The notes beneath the pieces were generated by a model. It saw only the letters and a program-made list of their open reading frames with translations. It searched no databases and was not told the DNA's origin. Of a DNA stretch of 64,000 nt, positions 45,330 through 54,617 are shown one piece after another (within the stretch, counting starts at the first letter, position 1; each line of letters starts with the position of its first letter). A program made the translations under genes and the position numbers. The stretch covers positions 1,922,001 through 1,986,000 of the forward strand of contig NZ_CP136693.1 of assembly GCF_032922745.1 (NCBI RefSeq), read 5' to 3'. The DNA comes from Marinobacter salarius (lineage in GTDB: Bacteria > Pseudomonadota > Gammaproteobacteria > Pseudomonadales > Oleiphilaceae).

Positions 45330-46724
45330 TTATATCTGCTTGTAGACCACCTCTGACAACCGGCTGCGGTTGCCATCCGTATCCAGAGTGCGGATAGCAA
45401 AGTACCAGGTGCCCTCGGTGAGTTCGTCCACCAGCAACTCGTCGATAGAGGCGTCGCCAATGGCCAGGCTTTGGTCCACGTTGTCCTCGCTGTTGCCGTA
45501 AACCACCTCAAAGCCGGCAATTTCGCCCATCGCGAGACTGTCACCATTTTCTCTGGTGAGCGGCGCGGTCCAGCTTAGCAGGGCTGCGTTGGTCGGAACG
45601 GTGTCCTCGGGGCTTGGCTCGGGGGCCGGCGGTTCGCTGGTGTCGTTGTCCGTTCCGTTGTCGGCGACAGTATCTCCAGTGCTGTTGTCGTCACTGGTAT
45701 CGGGCTCTGGTGTATCGACAACGCTTGTGTCGTCTTCGCCGTATACCTCTGCAATGGTCTTGAAGCGTTGTACGTAGCGGTATTCGGCCACCACGAGTCT
45801 TTGGCTGATGACGCTCGAGTCCACCTCGGCCTGCAGCTCAGAGGCCTGCACTGCCGCGGCAGACACGAGATCGGCCAGAGCGATGTTTTCGCCGTCGCCC
45901 ATCAGGCTGATCTGGCCGGTTTCGAGAATCTGGGTTGCCACGTTGTTCAGGACATCGGAAATGTTGTTCCATTGGGCGTTGTTGTTGACCAGGGCAAGGA
46001 AAGCCGCATTGGCAACGGCGACCTGCAGGGCATCGGCAGACACGCCGTTAAACTCGTCCAGGCGAGTCAGGTCTGGCGGGTCGAGGCGCAAGGAGCCTGC
46101 TGCCAGGCCAAACCAGCCTTCAACCCTTTCATAGGCCCCAGAGAGTGCATCGGGGGAGAGCCCGTTCTCGCTACGCTCAGCCAGCGCCACGGCCAAATGG
46201 GTCAGCGGCGTGAGGTTGACGGTCTCCATGCGAAGATCACCGGCTCCGCGCAGACTGAAACTATCGTCCAGCATCATGGTGTCGCCAAAGGCAACCGGCT
46301 CGGCGCCGCTGCGTTCGCATTGGGGAACGACGTTGCAAGTCATGCGAGTATTACTGTCAGCGGTAAGTTCTACCAAAGCCCAGCTGTCCGCCTTTCCTCG
46401 CAATTGCCACACATAACTACCGTCGTTTGCTGTCAAAACCGGTTTTGCGGCCTGTCGCTGTGGAGCATAGTAGCCGTCTTTGTCGGATATCAGGCGAGTG
46501 GCGGTCACCAGGCCTTGTTGAATAACGCCTTTCATGGCGGCGCCGGCAAGCTCAACCGTTTCAGCCGCCGGAGTGGTTGACGCTTCTGACTGTGGTGTCG
46601 TGGCGTTGTCTGAGGACGTCATGTCGAGACCGCAGCCCGAAAGCAGAACCGCTAAAGATAGAGTCAGCAGTCCATGCTTCGTTAGATTATTGCCGCAAGT
46701 TGACATTGTTTCGCACCAATTCAT
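45330..46724 (-). CDS. Putative lipoprotein with C-terminal fibronectin-like domain
   Basis: 464-aa secreted protein. A signal peptide ends in the lipobox LSGC near residue 31, followed by a Ser/Thr-rich linker. Next come an Ig-like or carboxypeptidase-regulatory-like domain (about 55-110), a helical middle, and a long Asp/Thr/Pro-rich linker (about 335-380). The C-terminal fibronectin type III-like domain (about 380-464) includes LLSWTAPLTRENG. The start could be 46724 or the ATG at 46706; neither has a good ribosome site. Function unknown, probably cell surface. Confidence 0.65.
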   Translation of the reverse strand: MNWCETMSTCGNNLTKHGLLTLSLAVLLSGCGLDMTSSDNATTPQSEASTTPAAETVELAGAAMKGVIQQGLVTATRLISDKDGYYAPQRQAAKPVLTANDGSYVWQLRGKADSWALVELTADSNTRMTCNVVPQCERSGAEPVAFGDTMMLDDSFSLRGAGDLRMETVNLTPLTHLAVALAERSENGLSPDALSGAYERVEGWFGLAAGSLRLDPPDLTRLDEFNGVSADALQVAVANAAFLALVNNNAQWNNISDVLNNVATQILETGQISLMGDGENIALADLVSAAAVQASELQAEVDSSVISQRLVVAEYRYVQRFKTIAEVYGEDDTSVVDTPEPDTSDDNSTGDTVADNGTDNDTSEPPAPEPSPEDTVPTNAALLSWTAPLTRENGDSLAMGEIAGFEVVYGNSEDNVDQSLAIGDASIDELLVDELTEGTWYFAIRTLDTDGNRSRLSEVVYKQI

Positions 46725-46992
46725 TGACGAGTTCGGACGAATCTTACAGCGGCATTTTTCGGTTATATGCGGTCTGGTTCAGGGTTTTTCGGGTGAGAAT
46801 CGTCAGGAAGTTGGCGCTTACAGAGCGATACACGGTGAGACTGAGCGTTACATGGTCTCGGGGCGATTTTGGTTTCTTAAGTTTCTGTTATTTATAACGT
46901 TTATACTAACGCCTGTATGGTCAGACCTGTTGATTGGGCGCGGCGCCGTTATTGGCAATTACAAATTTAAACAGCAAATGGCGCAGTGTCTT
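46725..46992. other. Intergenic region, AT-rich
   Basis: 268 bases between the lipoprotein start and the DUF72 stop, both minus strand. The part at 46870-46980 is AT-rich and could hold the lipoprotein promoter region or a decayed sequence. No convincing gene. Confidence 0.45.
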
Positions 46993-47838
46993 TCAGAACA
47001 GCCCCATCTGTGGCTGGGTGGCGTCAAGGCACAACGCGTCCACTGTAGGCACACGTTTTTTCAGCAACTCATTCCAGAGCGCCGCCAGGGAAAGGGCATC
47101 GCCCTTGTTCGGCATGTGCATGAAAATATAGGGACGTTTCCCTTCCTCGATCCACGCAGCTGCGCGCTCAACCCAGGGTGCGAGAAACGGACGGTTGGCC
47201 TCCAGGTCGGGATGGCCGACAAAGCGGATCACCGGCGCTGCATCCACAGGGAGCAGATGCACTGGTACTCGCGGCTTTTTGCGCTGTGCATCGCGTGTTT
47301 CCTCGTTATCCGGGGTCGCGGCAAAGAGTGCCCGGCTGTCCATGCACACCCGTGCAATGCGGCGTTCTCTCAAGCCACGATTCAGGGCTTTCTCGGCCTC
47401 CCCCTTGTCAAAGAACGCACTGTGGCGAACCTCAACGGTGCAGATCAGGGTCGGGGGCAGGGCATCCATAAATCGCCAGAGGTTTTCCAGACGCTCTGGC
47501 CCGAAACTGGCGGGAAGTTGCAGAAGGATGGGGCCAAGCACATCGTTGAGTGGCGCAATTATCTCAAGAAAGTCAGATACTTCGCGGCCAGCGCCACTCA
47601 GTAGACGGTCATGGGTGATCAGGCGTGGAAACTTCAACAGGAAACGAAAGTCATCGGGCACCTGTGACCGCCACTGTCGGCACTGTTCCTGGCTGGGCGT
47701 GGCGTAAAAAGTGGTGTTGCCCTCCACGCAGTTGAGGGCACTGCTGTAACGCGCCAGCGGGCTCTGACCGGGAGGGAGTCGGTCGTTCCAGTCGGGATGT
47801 TGCCACTGCGGGCAGCCAAGGAAATAGGGTTGTGCCAT
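46993..47838 (-). CDS. DUF72 family protein
   Basis: 281-aa YecE/DUF72 TIM-barrel protein. Typical segments are YFLGCPQWQHPDW, NCVEGNTTFYATP, FLLKFPRLITHD, VEVRHSAFF and MHMPNKGDAL. Widespread, of unknown function. Monocistronic. Confidence 0.85.
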   Translation of the reverse strand: MAQPYFLGCPQWQHPDWNDRLPPGQSPLARYSSALNCVEGNTTFYATPSQEQCRQWRSQVPDDFRFLLKFPRLITHDRLLSGAGREVSDFLEIIAPLNDVLGPILLQLPASFGPERLENLWRFMDALPPTLICTVEVRHSAFFDKGEAEKALNRGLRERRIARVCMDSRALFAATPDNEETRDAQRKKPRVPVHLLPVDAAPVIRFVGHPDLEANRPFLAPWVERAAAWIEEGKRPYIFMHMPNKGDALSLAALWNELLKKRVPTVDALCLDATQPQMGLF

Positions 47839-47891
47839 GGTCCCGTTTTACCACCGTTGATCAAGGGTCTGCTAAAAATTAGTCTCTGCAT

Positions 47892-48062
47892 GTCACAAAC
47901 ATCAGGGCTGCCCTGGCCTGGATCGAAGCATTGACAAACGTGGCTGACACCGGTGCTCCCAGTCAGGATTCCGAGCAGGGGCGAGTGTATTTCACCGAGA
48001 AATAGTTCGTCGACCTGACGTTTCTGATCGGAGCGATCAACGTCTGGAACCCATTGCCATGA
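47892..48062 (+). pseudogene. Remnant of a carboxymuconolactone decarboxylase (AhpD-like) gene
   Basis: Reading from 47892 gives LAWIEALTNVADTGAPSQD, then YFTEK, a TAG stop, and FVDLTFLIGAINVWNPLP before a TGA. This is the C-terminal pattern of carboxymuconolactone decarboxylase-like proteins. The front half is missing and an internal stop is present, so it is a decayed fragment. Confidence 0.7.
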
Positions 48063-48134
48063 ATGAACAGCCCGCGCATCAGTTTAATCACTGGCACCAT
48101 GCCGGTCACTTGCCAGAGTTGCGTGTTTAGGGTG

Positions 48135-48704
48135 TTACACCGGCGCCACCCCAATGAGCCATTGGTGAGCCCATATTACCAGCACCACATAAACTGCAAG
48201 ACCGCCAACAACCGCTATGGCATCGTTCGCTTTGCTGGCCGGCAGGGTCGCAATCGGCCGCTGGGTTCTGCGTTTCAAGGAGATCCGATCCACCACGGCC
48301 CAGGCCAGGAAAGAGCCGAACAGCAACAGGTCGTGCAGCATCCCGTTCGCGAGTAAGTGAGCCAAAGCCCAGAGCTTGACCGCGACGAGCATTGGGTGCC
48401 CAAGTTTTGCCTTGATCTTGCCCGGAAAATAGGTGGCCAGCAGTAGGGGAAAGACCGGAATCAGAAGGAGCATGGCCAGGTGCCGGAGCCAGCCTGGAGA
48501 TGTGTAGATGACGGTCGGGTCGAGGCGGGCGTTGCCATACCCCCAAACGATCAGAACCAGACCGACCAATGCGGCCAGCGAGTAAAGCCCCTTGAACGCC
48601 CCTTCGCCAAGGGAGTTATGCAGGCGATTGCGCAGCGGTTCGTTGACGATGGACAGAGAGTGCACGCCAAGAAATAAAACCAGACCAACGATCAGTGTTG
48701 CCAT
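48135..48704 (-). CDS. nnrU: NnrU family membrane protein
   Basis: 189-aa protein with about five membrane helices, matching NnrU/MttU-like proteins (LGVHSLSIVNEPLRNRLHNSLG, FKGLYSLAALVGLVLIVWGY, HPMLVAVKLWALAHLLANGM). The family is linked to denitrification and to ergosterol-like membrane proteins; no other denitrification gene lies here. Monocistronic. Confidence 0.85.
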   Translation of the reverse strand: MATLIVGLVLFLGVHSLSIVNEPLRNRLHNSLGEGAFKGLYSLAALVGLVLIVWGYGNARLDPTVIYTSPGWLRHLAMLLLIPVFPLLLATYFPGKIKAKLGHPMLVAVKLWALAHLLANGMLHDLLLFGSFLAWAVVDRISLKRRTQRPIATLPASKANDAIAVVGGLAVYVVLVIWAHQWLIGVAPV

Positions 48705-48814
48705 TTACCCATGCTCCGTTGAGAAATTCCAGACAGTATAGTTGCGCAAACCGGGACAGGGCAGCCTCAAGCGTTTATCATCCGGAGCCTGTTTTACCGG
48801 ATTGAGAAGGCCCC

Positions 48815-49189
48815 ATGAAGTTTCCAAAAGTCACGGTCGTATTGGTTTCCGCAGCCCTGTTGTTCGTACTTTGGGAGCAGACCCGGGAGCGCCCGCAACC
48901 CGCGGATGCCCGCCGTTTTGCCAACCTTGCGGATAATCCAGTCGAACTTAGCGTAGCCATGGACTGGGTCGTTCGCCAACTCCCCGTGTTGTGTGAGGAC
49001 GCGACTGGACAGGATTCGGACTCCGGGGCTCATTCGACGTGCGTCAGTGAAGGGGAGACCCGTACATCGGCCTGCCGACGTGCGGTTTATGATCGTTTTC
49101 CGAGTGTGATCGCCTCGGAACAGGTGTTCCGAGATGTCGCCCTCAGCGCGATGAACTGCCTTGTCCCGCAGTCCGGATTGGTTGAATAA
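48815..49189 (+). CDS. Hypothetical membrane-anchored or secreted protein
   Basis: 124-aa protein with an N-terminal hydrophobic segment (about 6-20) and a mature part with five Cys (LCED, TCVS, ACRR, NCLV and others). GAAGG upstream of the start supports it. A competing minus-strand frame of similar length overlaps; I prefer this one for the signal-like start. No family recognised. Confidence 0.5.
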   Translation: MKFPKVTVVLVSAALLFVLWEQTRERPQPADARRFANLADNPVELSVAMDWVVRQLPVLCEDATGQDSDSGAHSTCVSEGETRTSACRRAVYDRFPSVIASEQVFRDVALSAMNCLVPQSGLVE

Positions 49190-49319
49190 GCTTTTAACCA
49201 ATGACGTACAGGATGTATGGACGGTGTTTTATGCGAGTATCCCGGACGAACACCTGAATCGGCACTATAGTGGGGTAACATCAACACCATAGTGAGTTTC
49301 CGTGTTCTGTGGCCAGACG

Positions 49320-51052
49320 ATGACCCGTACTCAATGCCTCGATAGTGTCCTCCGGCTCCAAAGCCGAGCCCTCTTTATTGCTGGGACTCTCTCTTTCAGT
49401 CAGATCGCTTGGGCGCAAATTGACACCGACAATTGTATTGTCAGCGAAATCCAGCCGGACGCCATTGATCTTGACCAGCCCCGGGATCAACTGGCTCGCC
49501 AGAGCGACTTGGATATTCCGGCAGGTGCCAGAATCGGCCGAATAAACATTATTCGGCGCCCGATCTTCGATACCAGCGATCCGGAACAGGATAACTTTCT
49601 TTATCGCACGCTGAACGCTCTAAATACCCCGACCTGGAAATCGGCCCTGCGTGCCCAGTTGGTGTTCGACGAAGGTGACGTTTACCAACCGGGTACGCTG
49701 GACGAATCCGAACGTATATTGCGGCAGAGTGAGTACCTGACGGCCGCGTGGATCGGTGTTACCCGCGTTTGCGGGAATGAGCTGGAAGTCACTGTCTTTG
49801 CACGTGACACCTGGACGTTACTGCCGAGCGTTGGTGCTTCCAGGACGGGAGGCGAGAATAAAACCAACACCGGCCTTTCTGATCCGAATTTCCTGGGTTC
49901 CGGCAAGAGCGTGGGGATTTCCCACAAAAAAGATGCCGACCGCAGCGAGACCAGTGTCGATTTCGATGATCCGAACGTGCTTGGCTCCCATTGGCAGGCA
50001 GGCCTTTCCTACGATAAGCGCAGTGATGGGCGCGGTCGCAGTGCGTACCTTGACGTCCATTCTACAGTGAGCTGGCGGAGTGGCGATTTGGCCTGAGTGG
50101 TGAGGATGACATTCGCGAACAATCCCGCTATGTGGGGGCGGAGGCAATTGCGGACTATCGGCAGGACCGCGATTTTGCCAGTGTTGATGTCGGCTGGCGA
50201 CTGGCAGAACGCAATGGCAGCCAGTTAAGGCTGCTTGCCGGTTTTCGCTACGATGCTCGGGCGTTTGAGCGCTTACCGGATGAAACCAATCTGGACCTTC
50301 TGCCCGATGATCGGACACTGAGCTACCCATGGGTCGGGTTTGACTACCGTGAGAACCGCTTCCGGGAAATGACAAACCTGACTCGTCTGCAACGGGTCGA
50401 GGACGTGCGGGACGGCTTTGTGTGGCGTACCGAGCTGGGGTACTCCTCGCCGGGACTTGGAGCGACGGAAGACCGCGCCGTACTGAATATGGACTTCCGG
50501 GATGCTTTGCTGGCCACTGACACCAACTACGCCAGCTACGGGTTCAGTCAGAGCGGCACCTGGCGATTTGACCAGCACCGTTTCGAGAACCTTATCGGAA
50601 CCCTGAGCCTGGAGTACTTTCATGGCGGGGCAGTGGATTGGAACAGTTGGTACACCAACCTGTCGTTCACGGCAGCGCACAATTTGACCGTGGATCAACA
50701 GCTTCTTATTGGCGGTGACAATGGCCTTCGTGGTTATCCGAGCAACTACCAGCAGGGCAACAGAAGAGCGCTGTGGACACTGGAGCGCCGTTACTTCCCG
50801 GACTGGCACCCTTTCGAGCTGTTTCGCATGGGGGGTGTGATTTTCACCGATGTAGGCAGAGCCTGGTTTGATGATGGTCGCAATAACGGACCCGATGACG
50901 GCGTACTGACAGATGTGGGTTTTGGCCTCAGGTTGGCTTCAAGCCGGATAGAAGTACAGCGAATGCTGCACCTGGACTTTGCCTTCCCGCTGGCGGGAGG
51001 CGACAGCGTTGACCAGGTGCAGGTGCTATTGCGGGGGCGGTCGCGGTTCTAG
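49320..51052 (+). pseudogene. BamA/TamA-like outer membrane protein, frameshifted
   Basis: Two frames form one protein of about 577 aa. Part one has a signal peptide, POTRA-like segments (RIGRINIIRRPIFDT, ESERILRQSEYLTAAWIGV) and early barrel strands. At 50057 the frame shifts by -1 and part two continues FYSELAEWRFGLSG through the barrel, with GGDNGLRGYPSNY and a C-terminal strand ending RSRF. A single missing C at the run before CATTC explains it. Without the lost base the gene would be a surface-antigen (Omp85-like) protein. Start chosen at 49320; GTG at 49302 is possible. Confidence 0.75.
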
Positions 51053-51100
51053 ACCGATAGTCATGTTGCCTGTGAGCAGCGATTGGTGAAAACGATCTGA

Positions 51101-51192
51101 TTCTAAAGCGAGGTAGTGCTAAAGACTCATAGAAACGGCTTCTTCGTCTCATAGACTGCACGAGCCATATCGAATACGCTCGTGCTTTAGAA
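51101..51192 (+). other. Structured leader before cysteine hydrolase gene
   Basis: Nested inverted repeats: TTCTAAAGC/GCTTTAGAA (51101-51109, 51184-51192) enclose GCACGAG/CTCGTGC (51158-51164, 51179-51185). A direct repeat CTCATAGA occurs at 51126 and 51148. The element ends 27 bases before the hydrolase start. It could be a transcribed regulatory leader or a small mobile element remnant. Confidence 0.4.
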
Positions 51193-51219
51193 CCAAACGC
51201 CGGACGCTGGAGAACACCA

Positions 51220-51822
51220 ATGACCTCAGCATCAACAACGCTCAGAGAGCTGAACGGCCTTAGCCTGGCCCCATCAAGTCTTTCCGAATCTGCTCTGATC
51301 ATGATCGACTACCAGAATACCTACCTTGAAGGCGTCATGAAGCTTGAGGGGGCTGACAAAGCCATGGAAGAGGGCCGGAAACTTCTGGAACTGGCCCGCG
51401 GCGAAGGTATCCCGGTGTTTCATATTCGCCACGATGCTGGCCCAGGCTCACCCTATGACGTTAGTGCTCGCATTGGCGCCATTGCTGACGCGGTTGCGCC
51501 GAAAGACGGCGAGCCGGTTATTACCAAAAACTTTCCAAATTCGTTTGTGCAAACCGATCTGGATGAACAGCTCAAAGCTAAGGGTATTAAAAACCTCATC
51601 CTTGCAGGGTTTATGACGCACATGTGCATCAACTCAACCGCCCATGGTGGGTTCAACCTGGGGTATGCACCTACCGTGGTCGCCAGTGCAACGGCCACCC
51701 GCTCCCTGAAGGCGGCAAATGGCAAGGTACTGTCCGCGCAGGAAGTGCATGACGGCGCATTGGCTTCAACGAGGGATCTTTACGCCGCAGTTGTGGACAA
51801 GATAACGGATTTACCTGCTTGA
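51220..51822 (+). CDS. Isochorismatase-family cysteine hydrolase
   Basis: 200-aa hydrolase of the isochorismatase/nicotinamidase fold. Catalytic triad Asp in MIDYQN (near residue 30), Lys in ITKNFPNSF and Cys in MTHMCINST. Cleaves amide or vinyl-ether bonds in family members; substrate unknown. Good ribosome site (CTGGAGAA). Preceded by a structured leader region and followed by a hairpin. Confidence 0.87.
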   Translation: MTSASTTLRELNGLSLAPSSLSESALIMIDYQNTYLEGVMKLEGADKAMEEGRKLLELARGEGIPVFHIRHDAGPGSPYDVSARIGAIADAVAPKDGEPVITKNFPNSFVQTDLDEQLKAKGIKNLILAGFMTHMCINSTAHGGFNLGYAPTVVASATATRSLKAANGKVLSAQEVHDGALASTRDLYAAVVDKITDLPA

Positions 51823-51867
51823 TTGATCAATGGCTGGGCGCTTGGTGAGTTAGCGAAACACTTGAAC

Positions 51868-51892
51868 GCCCAGCTCATACTAAGAGCTGGGC
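51868..51892. terminator. Hairpin between convergent genes
   Basis: A perfect 9-bp stem (GCCCAGCTC/GAGCTGGGC, loop of seven) lies between the hydrolase stop (51822) and the acyltransferase stop (51915). No T-run; likely shared terminator. Confidence 0.6.
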
Positions 51893-51914
51893 CAGCCACC
51901 CAGGAACAATAAGC

Positions 51915-53732
51915 CTATGGCTGCAGCAGGTTGCAGAGCTCATCGAGCGCCTTGGGAATTGATTCGGCAAAAGCGTCCATTTCGCTGGCAACCGTATTCG
52001 CTGTGCTTAAGTAGATTCTGAGACTGCCTGGCAGTAATACATATCCCACCCCAATGCAGGTTTCACTGGTTGAACCAAACCCAAAATGTTGAATGTGTTC
52101 TGAAGGTGCCGAGCTGGTACTCAGGGCGTCTGTTCTCATTGTGAGCCAGCCCGGAGAGTCATAAAGTGCCAGTGGTCGGTGCGCGCCGAGACGCTTGCCA
52201 TCGCGCTGTTGTATGAGCTGTAGTTCCCATAAAAGCTGTTCCGGTGCGTCACCCATCTGGCAGGATTTTGCTCTTGCGACATGCGCTTTTGCTGCTGCCA
52301 CTAGTGCGCTGCAACATTCTTCGTCGCTGGTGTCGCAGCTTTCCATAGCCATGACAAGCTGAAGTATTTCAGGAGTGACGACGCGCATGGCCTCGGTCCG
52401 CCCATGACGGTACTGACGGGTGGCGATTGACTCGTAAGTGGGCCCGATAAAACCTTTCGCACGGTAATGGGCGAGTTGGAAAGCCAATTGCACCAAAGCA
52501 TCCGGAGAGACGTGAAGCTGTTTTGCTCGATTGGCTCCAAAAGTGTCCAGTGAAACCGTGGTAGATGTCATGCTAGCTGCGTAATGTGAGAATTCTGTAG
52601 CGGCTTCCCGAATGTCTTTTCTCAATGCGTCATTCAGGACGAATTCAACGGGTGATATCAGCGTAGGGGAGCTGTCGTTGTCCTGCCCCAATGAGTTCGA
52701 TGGGTTTGTAGGAGTCTCCATTAGACTGTCTACCAAGCTTAGTGCGGTCGTGCCATCCAGTTCACAGTGTTCGATGTTGATGCCGGCGTTACCGTCCTCC
52801 ATGACTACCAGGGATAGAGATTTGTCGAACCAGCGATTACCGCCATTACCTCTGAGCAACTGGTTGCACGCTTCAAGGGTGGTTTGGGGCTGAATGTCGT
52901 CCAGGCACAGACAGAACAAGGCACGTTCAATACTGTCCAGAGACTCGCCGTTGATCGGGGAAATGCTCAGCAGCTGTTGCCGACTTTCTGCCCATTCGGC
53001 ACGGGCTTTGGTCGTCAGATGACCAACCGACATGTCCACAGCTGCATGTGTCTCTGAAGCCGCCAGAATAATCTCGATTGCGGACTGAATCTTACGCTGT
53101 GGTATTTGTTGACCGTCGACGTCCAGCACGTCCATTCGAAACATTCGCCCGTAACGGAACACCAGAATATGCCGCGCACTGGACGGCCCCGGCCACTCTG
53201 GTGTGTATGGCGCGCGTACGGTATCAAGCGGGTCCCCGGGGATACGTGTGGTTGAAAACAGAAACTGGTGCTGGCGCATGGATAGGGGAGCTCCCCGCTG
53301 CATGTGCACCGGAACCTGACCTGAATCAAGCGCTTGTTTATAGGCTACCGCACGATCAACCAGCGTTGCCGCCCGATGAACAGAAGGTTCTCCGGTTTCC
53401 TTGAAAAGAAAGAAGAAATTGGCGTTGAGGGCGATTCGGTCACGCCGTCCCAGATATCGGTATTGCCAGAACTTGTCGAGCCAACTGTATACGTCGCTGC
53501 GCTGATCGAACGCCTCAAGTGCTGAGTACAGTGTGTGTGAGGGACTATCAGACTTCAGGAATTCTGCCACGGATGTAACGGTTTCCTGATACTCTGCGCT
53601 GGTGAGCAAGGGGCGACACCAGTCGAGAAAGTGCTCCGCACTCTGGTGCAATCCAGGAAGTTTAACTCGGGGCAGGTCTGCCTCTTTGGAAAAAGTCCCT
53701 GGCATGTTGGCTGTTTTGTCAGGCTTTTGCAT
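51915..53732 (-). CDS. Choline/carnitine O-acyltransferase-like protein
   Basis: 605-aa member of the carnitine/choline acyltransferase family, common in eukaryotes but infrequent in bacteria. Catalytic His322 lies in NIEHCELDGT (family EHSxxDG). The segment TYESIATRQYRHGRTEAMR and the late STSSAPSEH plus FGFGSTSETCIGVGY match the CoA and substrate-binding signatures. The start at 53732 is 2 bases after the methyltransferase stop, so it is third in the operon. It should transfer an acyl group between CoA and a hydroxyl of a small quaternary or amino compound. Confidence 0.85.
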   Translation of the reverse strand: MQKPDKTANMPGTFSKEADLPRVKLPGLHQSAEHFLDWCRPLLTSAEYQETVTSVAEFLKSDSPSHTLYSALEAFDQRSDVYSWLDKFWQYRYLGRRDRIALNANFFFLFKETGEPSVHRAATLVDRAVAYKQALDSGQVPVHMQRGAPLSMRQHQFLFSTTRIPGDPLDTVRAPYTPEWPGPSSARHILVFRYGRMFRMDVLDVDGQQIPQRKIQSAIEIILAASETHAAVDMSVGHLTTKARAEWAESRQQLLSISPINGESLDSIERALFCLCLDDIQPQTTLEACNQLLRGNGGNRWFDKSLSLVVMEDGNAGINIEHCELDGTTALSLVDSLMETPTNPSNSLGQDNDSSPTLISPVEFVLNDALRKDIREAATEFSHYAASMTSTTVSLDTFGANRAKQLHVSPDALVQLAFQLAHYRAKGFIGPTYESIATRQYRHGRTEAMRVVTPEILQLVMAMESCDTSDEECCSALVAAAKAHVARAKSCQMGDAPEQLLWELQLIQQRDGKRLGAHRPLALYDSPGWLTMRTDALSTSSAPSEHIQHFGFGSTSETCIGVGYVLLPGSLRIYLSTANTVASEMDAFAESIPKALDELCNLLQP

Positions 53733-53734
53733 TG

Positions 53735-54586
53735 CTATTCTCTTGTGTCGGCATGGATCGGTTTTTCGTTGGCTGGCATTGAGATATACAGTTCTGCATA
53801 GAGCCAACCATCATCCTCAACGCCCCGGTAATCAACGCCTGCCTCCGCCAGCGCGGCAAGCACCCGCGCCTGTTCCTGTGGGACAGCGAATCGACGTTGC
53901 CTGAAAACGCCGGCCACTTTTCTGGTTTCGTAGCCCCGTACAGTCAACGCGTCAGCAACCGCTTTGAAAGAGAACATTCTCAGAACAAAGTGCGCCATCC
54001 AGGGGCGTTTTTCTCCGGAGGCATCGATAATTCGCGTGATGGTTTTTTCCGTCACATACCCCACACAACCGGTCGATAGAACGATGTCCGTGTTCTCAAG
54101 TTGCGCAAGCTGCTCTGCCGTGGGCTGGTCATGCTCAAAGTCCGCGTTTATCACATCGTTTAACAGCCCTGCGTCGATCGCGTACGTTAGTGCCGGGGCT
54201 GAGCAGTCGAGACCAATCCATCGGCTGTGATCTTTTGACGATTGCGCCGTCAGGCACATTCGGTCGCGTTTGATCAATGCGTCCCTGCACAGAGCCCCAG
54301 CGCTCTGGCAGCCGTAGTGTTTGTAAAGCCTGTTCATGTTGGTGCCGTAGCGAATCAGCGCGGCATTGATGCCATAGGAGCTGCCAATGTCGACAATGGT
54401 TGGCGTCGACACTCGCCTAGTCCGGCGATAAGCGTCAATCAGGTTGGTAAAGTGGGGCAGCGCCAGTTGAGGGATGCAATAACCAAGCCGCTGGAGCGTT
54501 ATGAAATAGTCACGGGGGTCCGGTGCGGTATAGATGTGATCCAGTGAGACTTTGCCGGTGTTGTCCAGTTGCGATGTATCGTTCAT
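53735..54586 (-). CDS. SAM-dependent methyltransferase (class I fold)
   Basis: 283-aa protein. SAM motif I TIVDIGSSYGINAALI near residue 63, an acidic motif II region (IGLDCSAPALTYA near 124) and motif IV-like DIVLSTGCVGYV near 167 give a Rossmann methyltransferase fold. Substrate unknown; its place between the oxygenase and acyltransferase suggests a small-molecule N- or O-methylation. Spacing 31 bases from the oxygenase gene. Confidence 0.82.
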   Translation of the reverse strand: MNDTSQLDNTGKVSLDHIYTAPDPRDYFITLQRLGYCIPQLALPHFTNLIDAYRRTRRVSTPTIVDIGSSYGINAALIRYGTNMNRLYKHYGCQSAGALCRDALIKRDRMCLTAQSSKDHSRWIGLDCSAPALTYAIDAGLLNDVINADFEHDQPTAEQLAQLENTDIVLSTGCVGYVTEKTITRIIDASGEKRPWMAHFVLRMFSFKAVADALTVRGYETRKVAGVFRQRRFAVPQEQARVLAALAEAGVDYRGVEDDGWLYAELYISMPANEKPIHADTRE

Positions 54587-54617
54587 TGCGCCTCCGTTAG
54601 CAAAAGCCTGTTGATAG

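Noticed and set aside
48794..49201. 135-aa minus-strand frame opposite the 48815 gene
   Set aside because: No signal or domain is visible, whereas the plus-strand frame has a ribosome site and a hydrophobic N-terminus. The choice is not certain.
50040..50140. Programmed frameshifting in the outer-membrane protein gene
   Set aside because: No slippery heptamer is present at the junction; a single lost C explains the data better.
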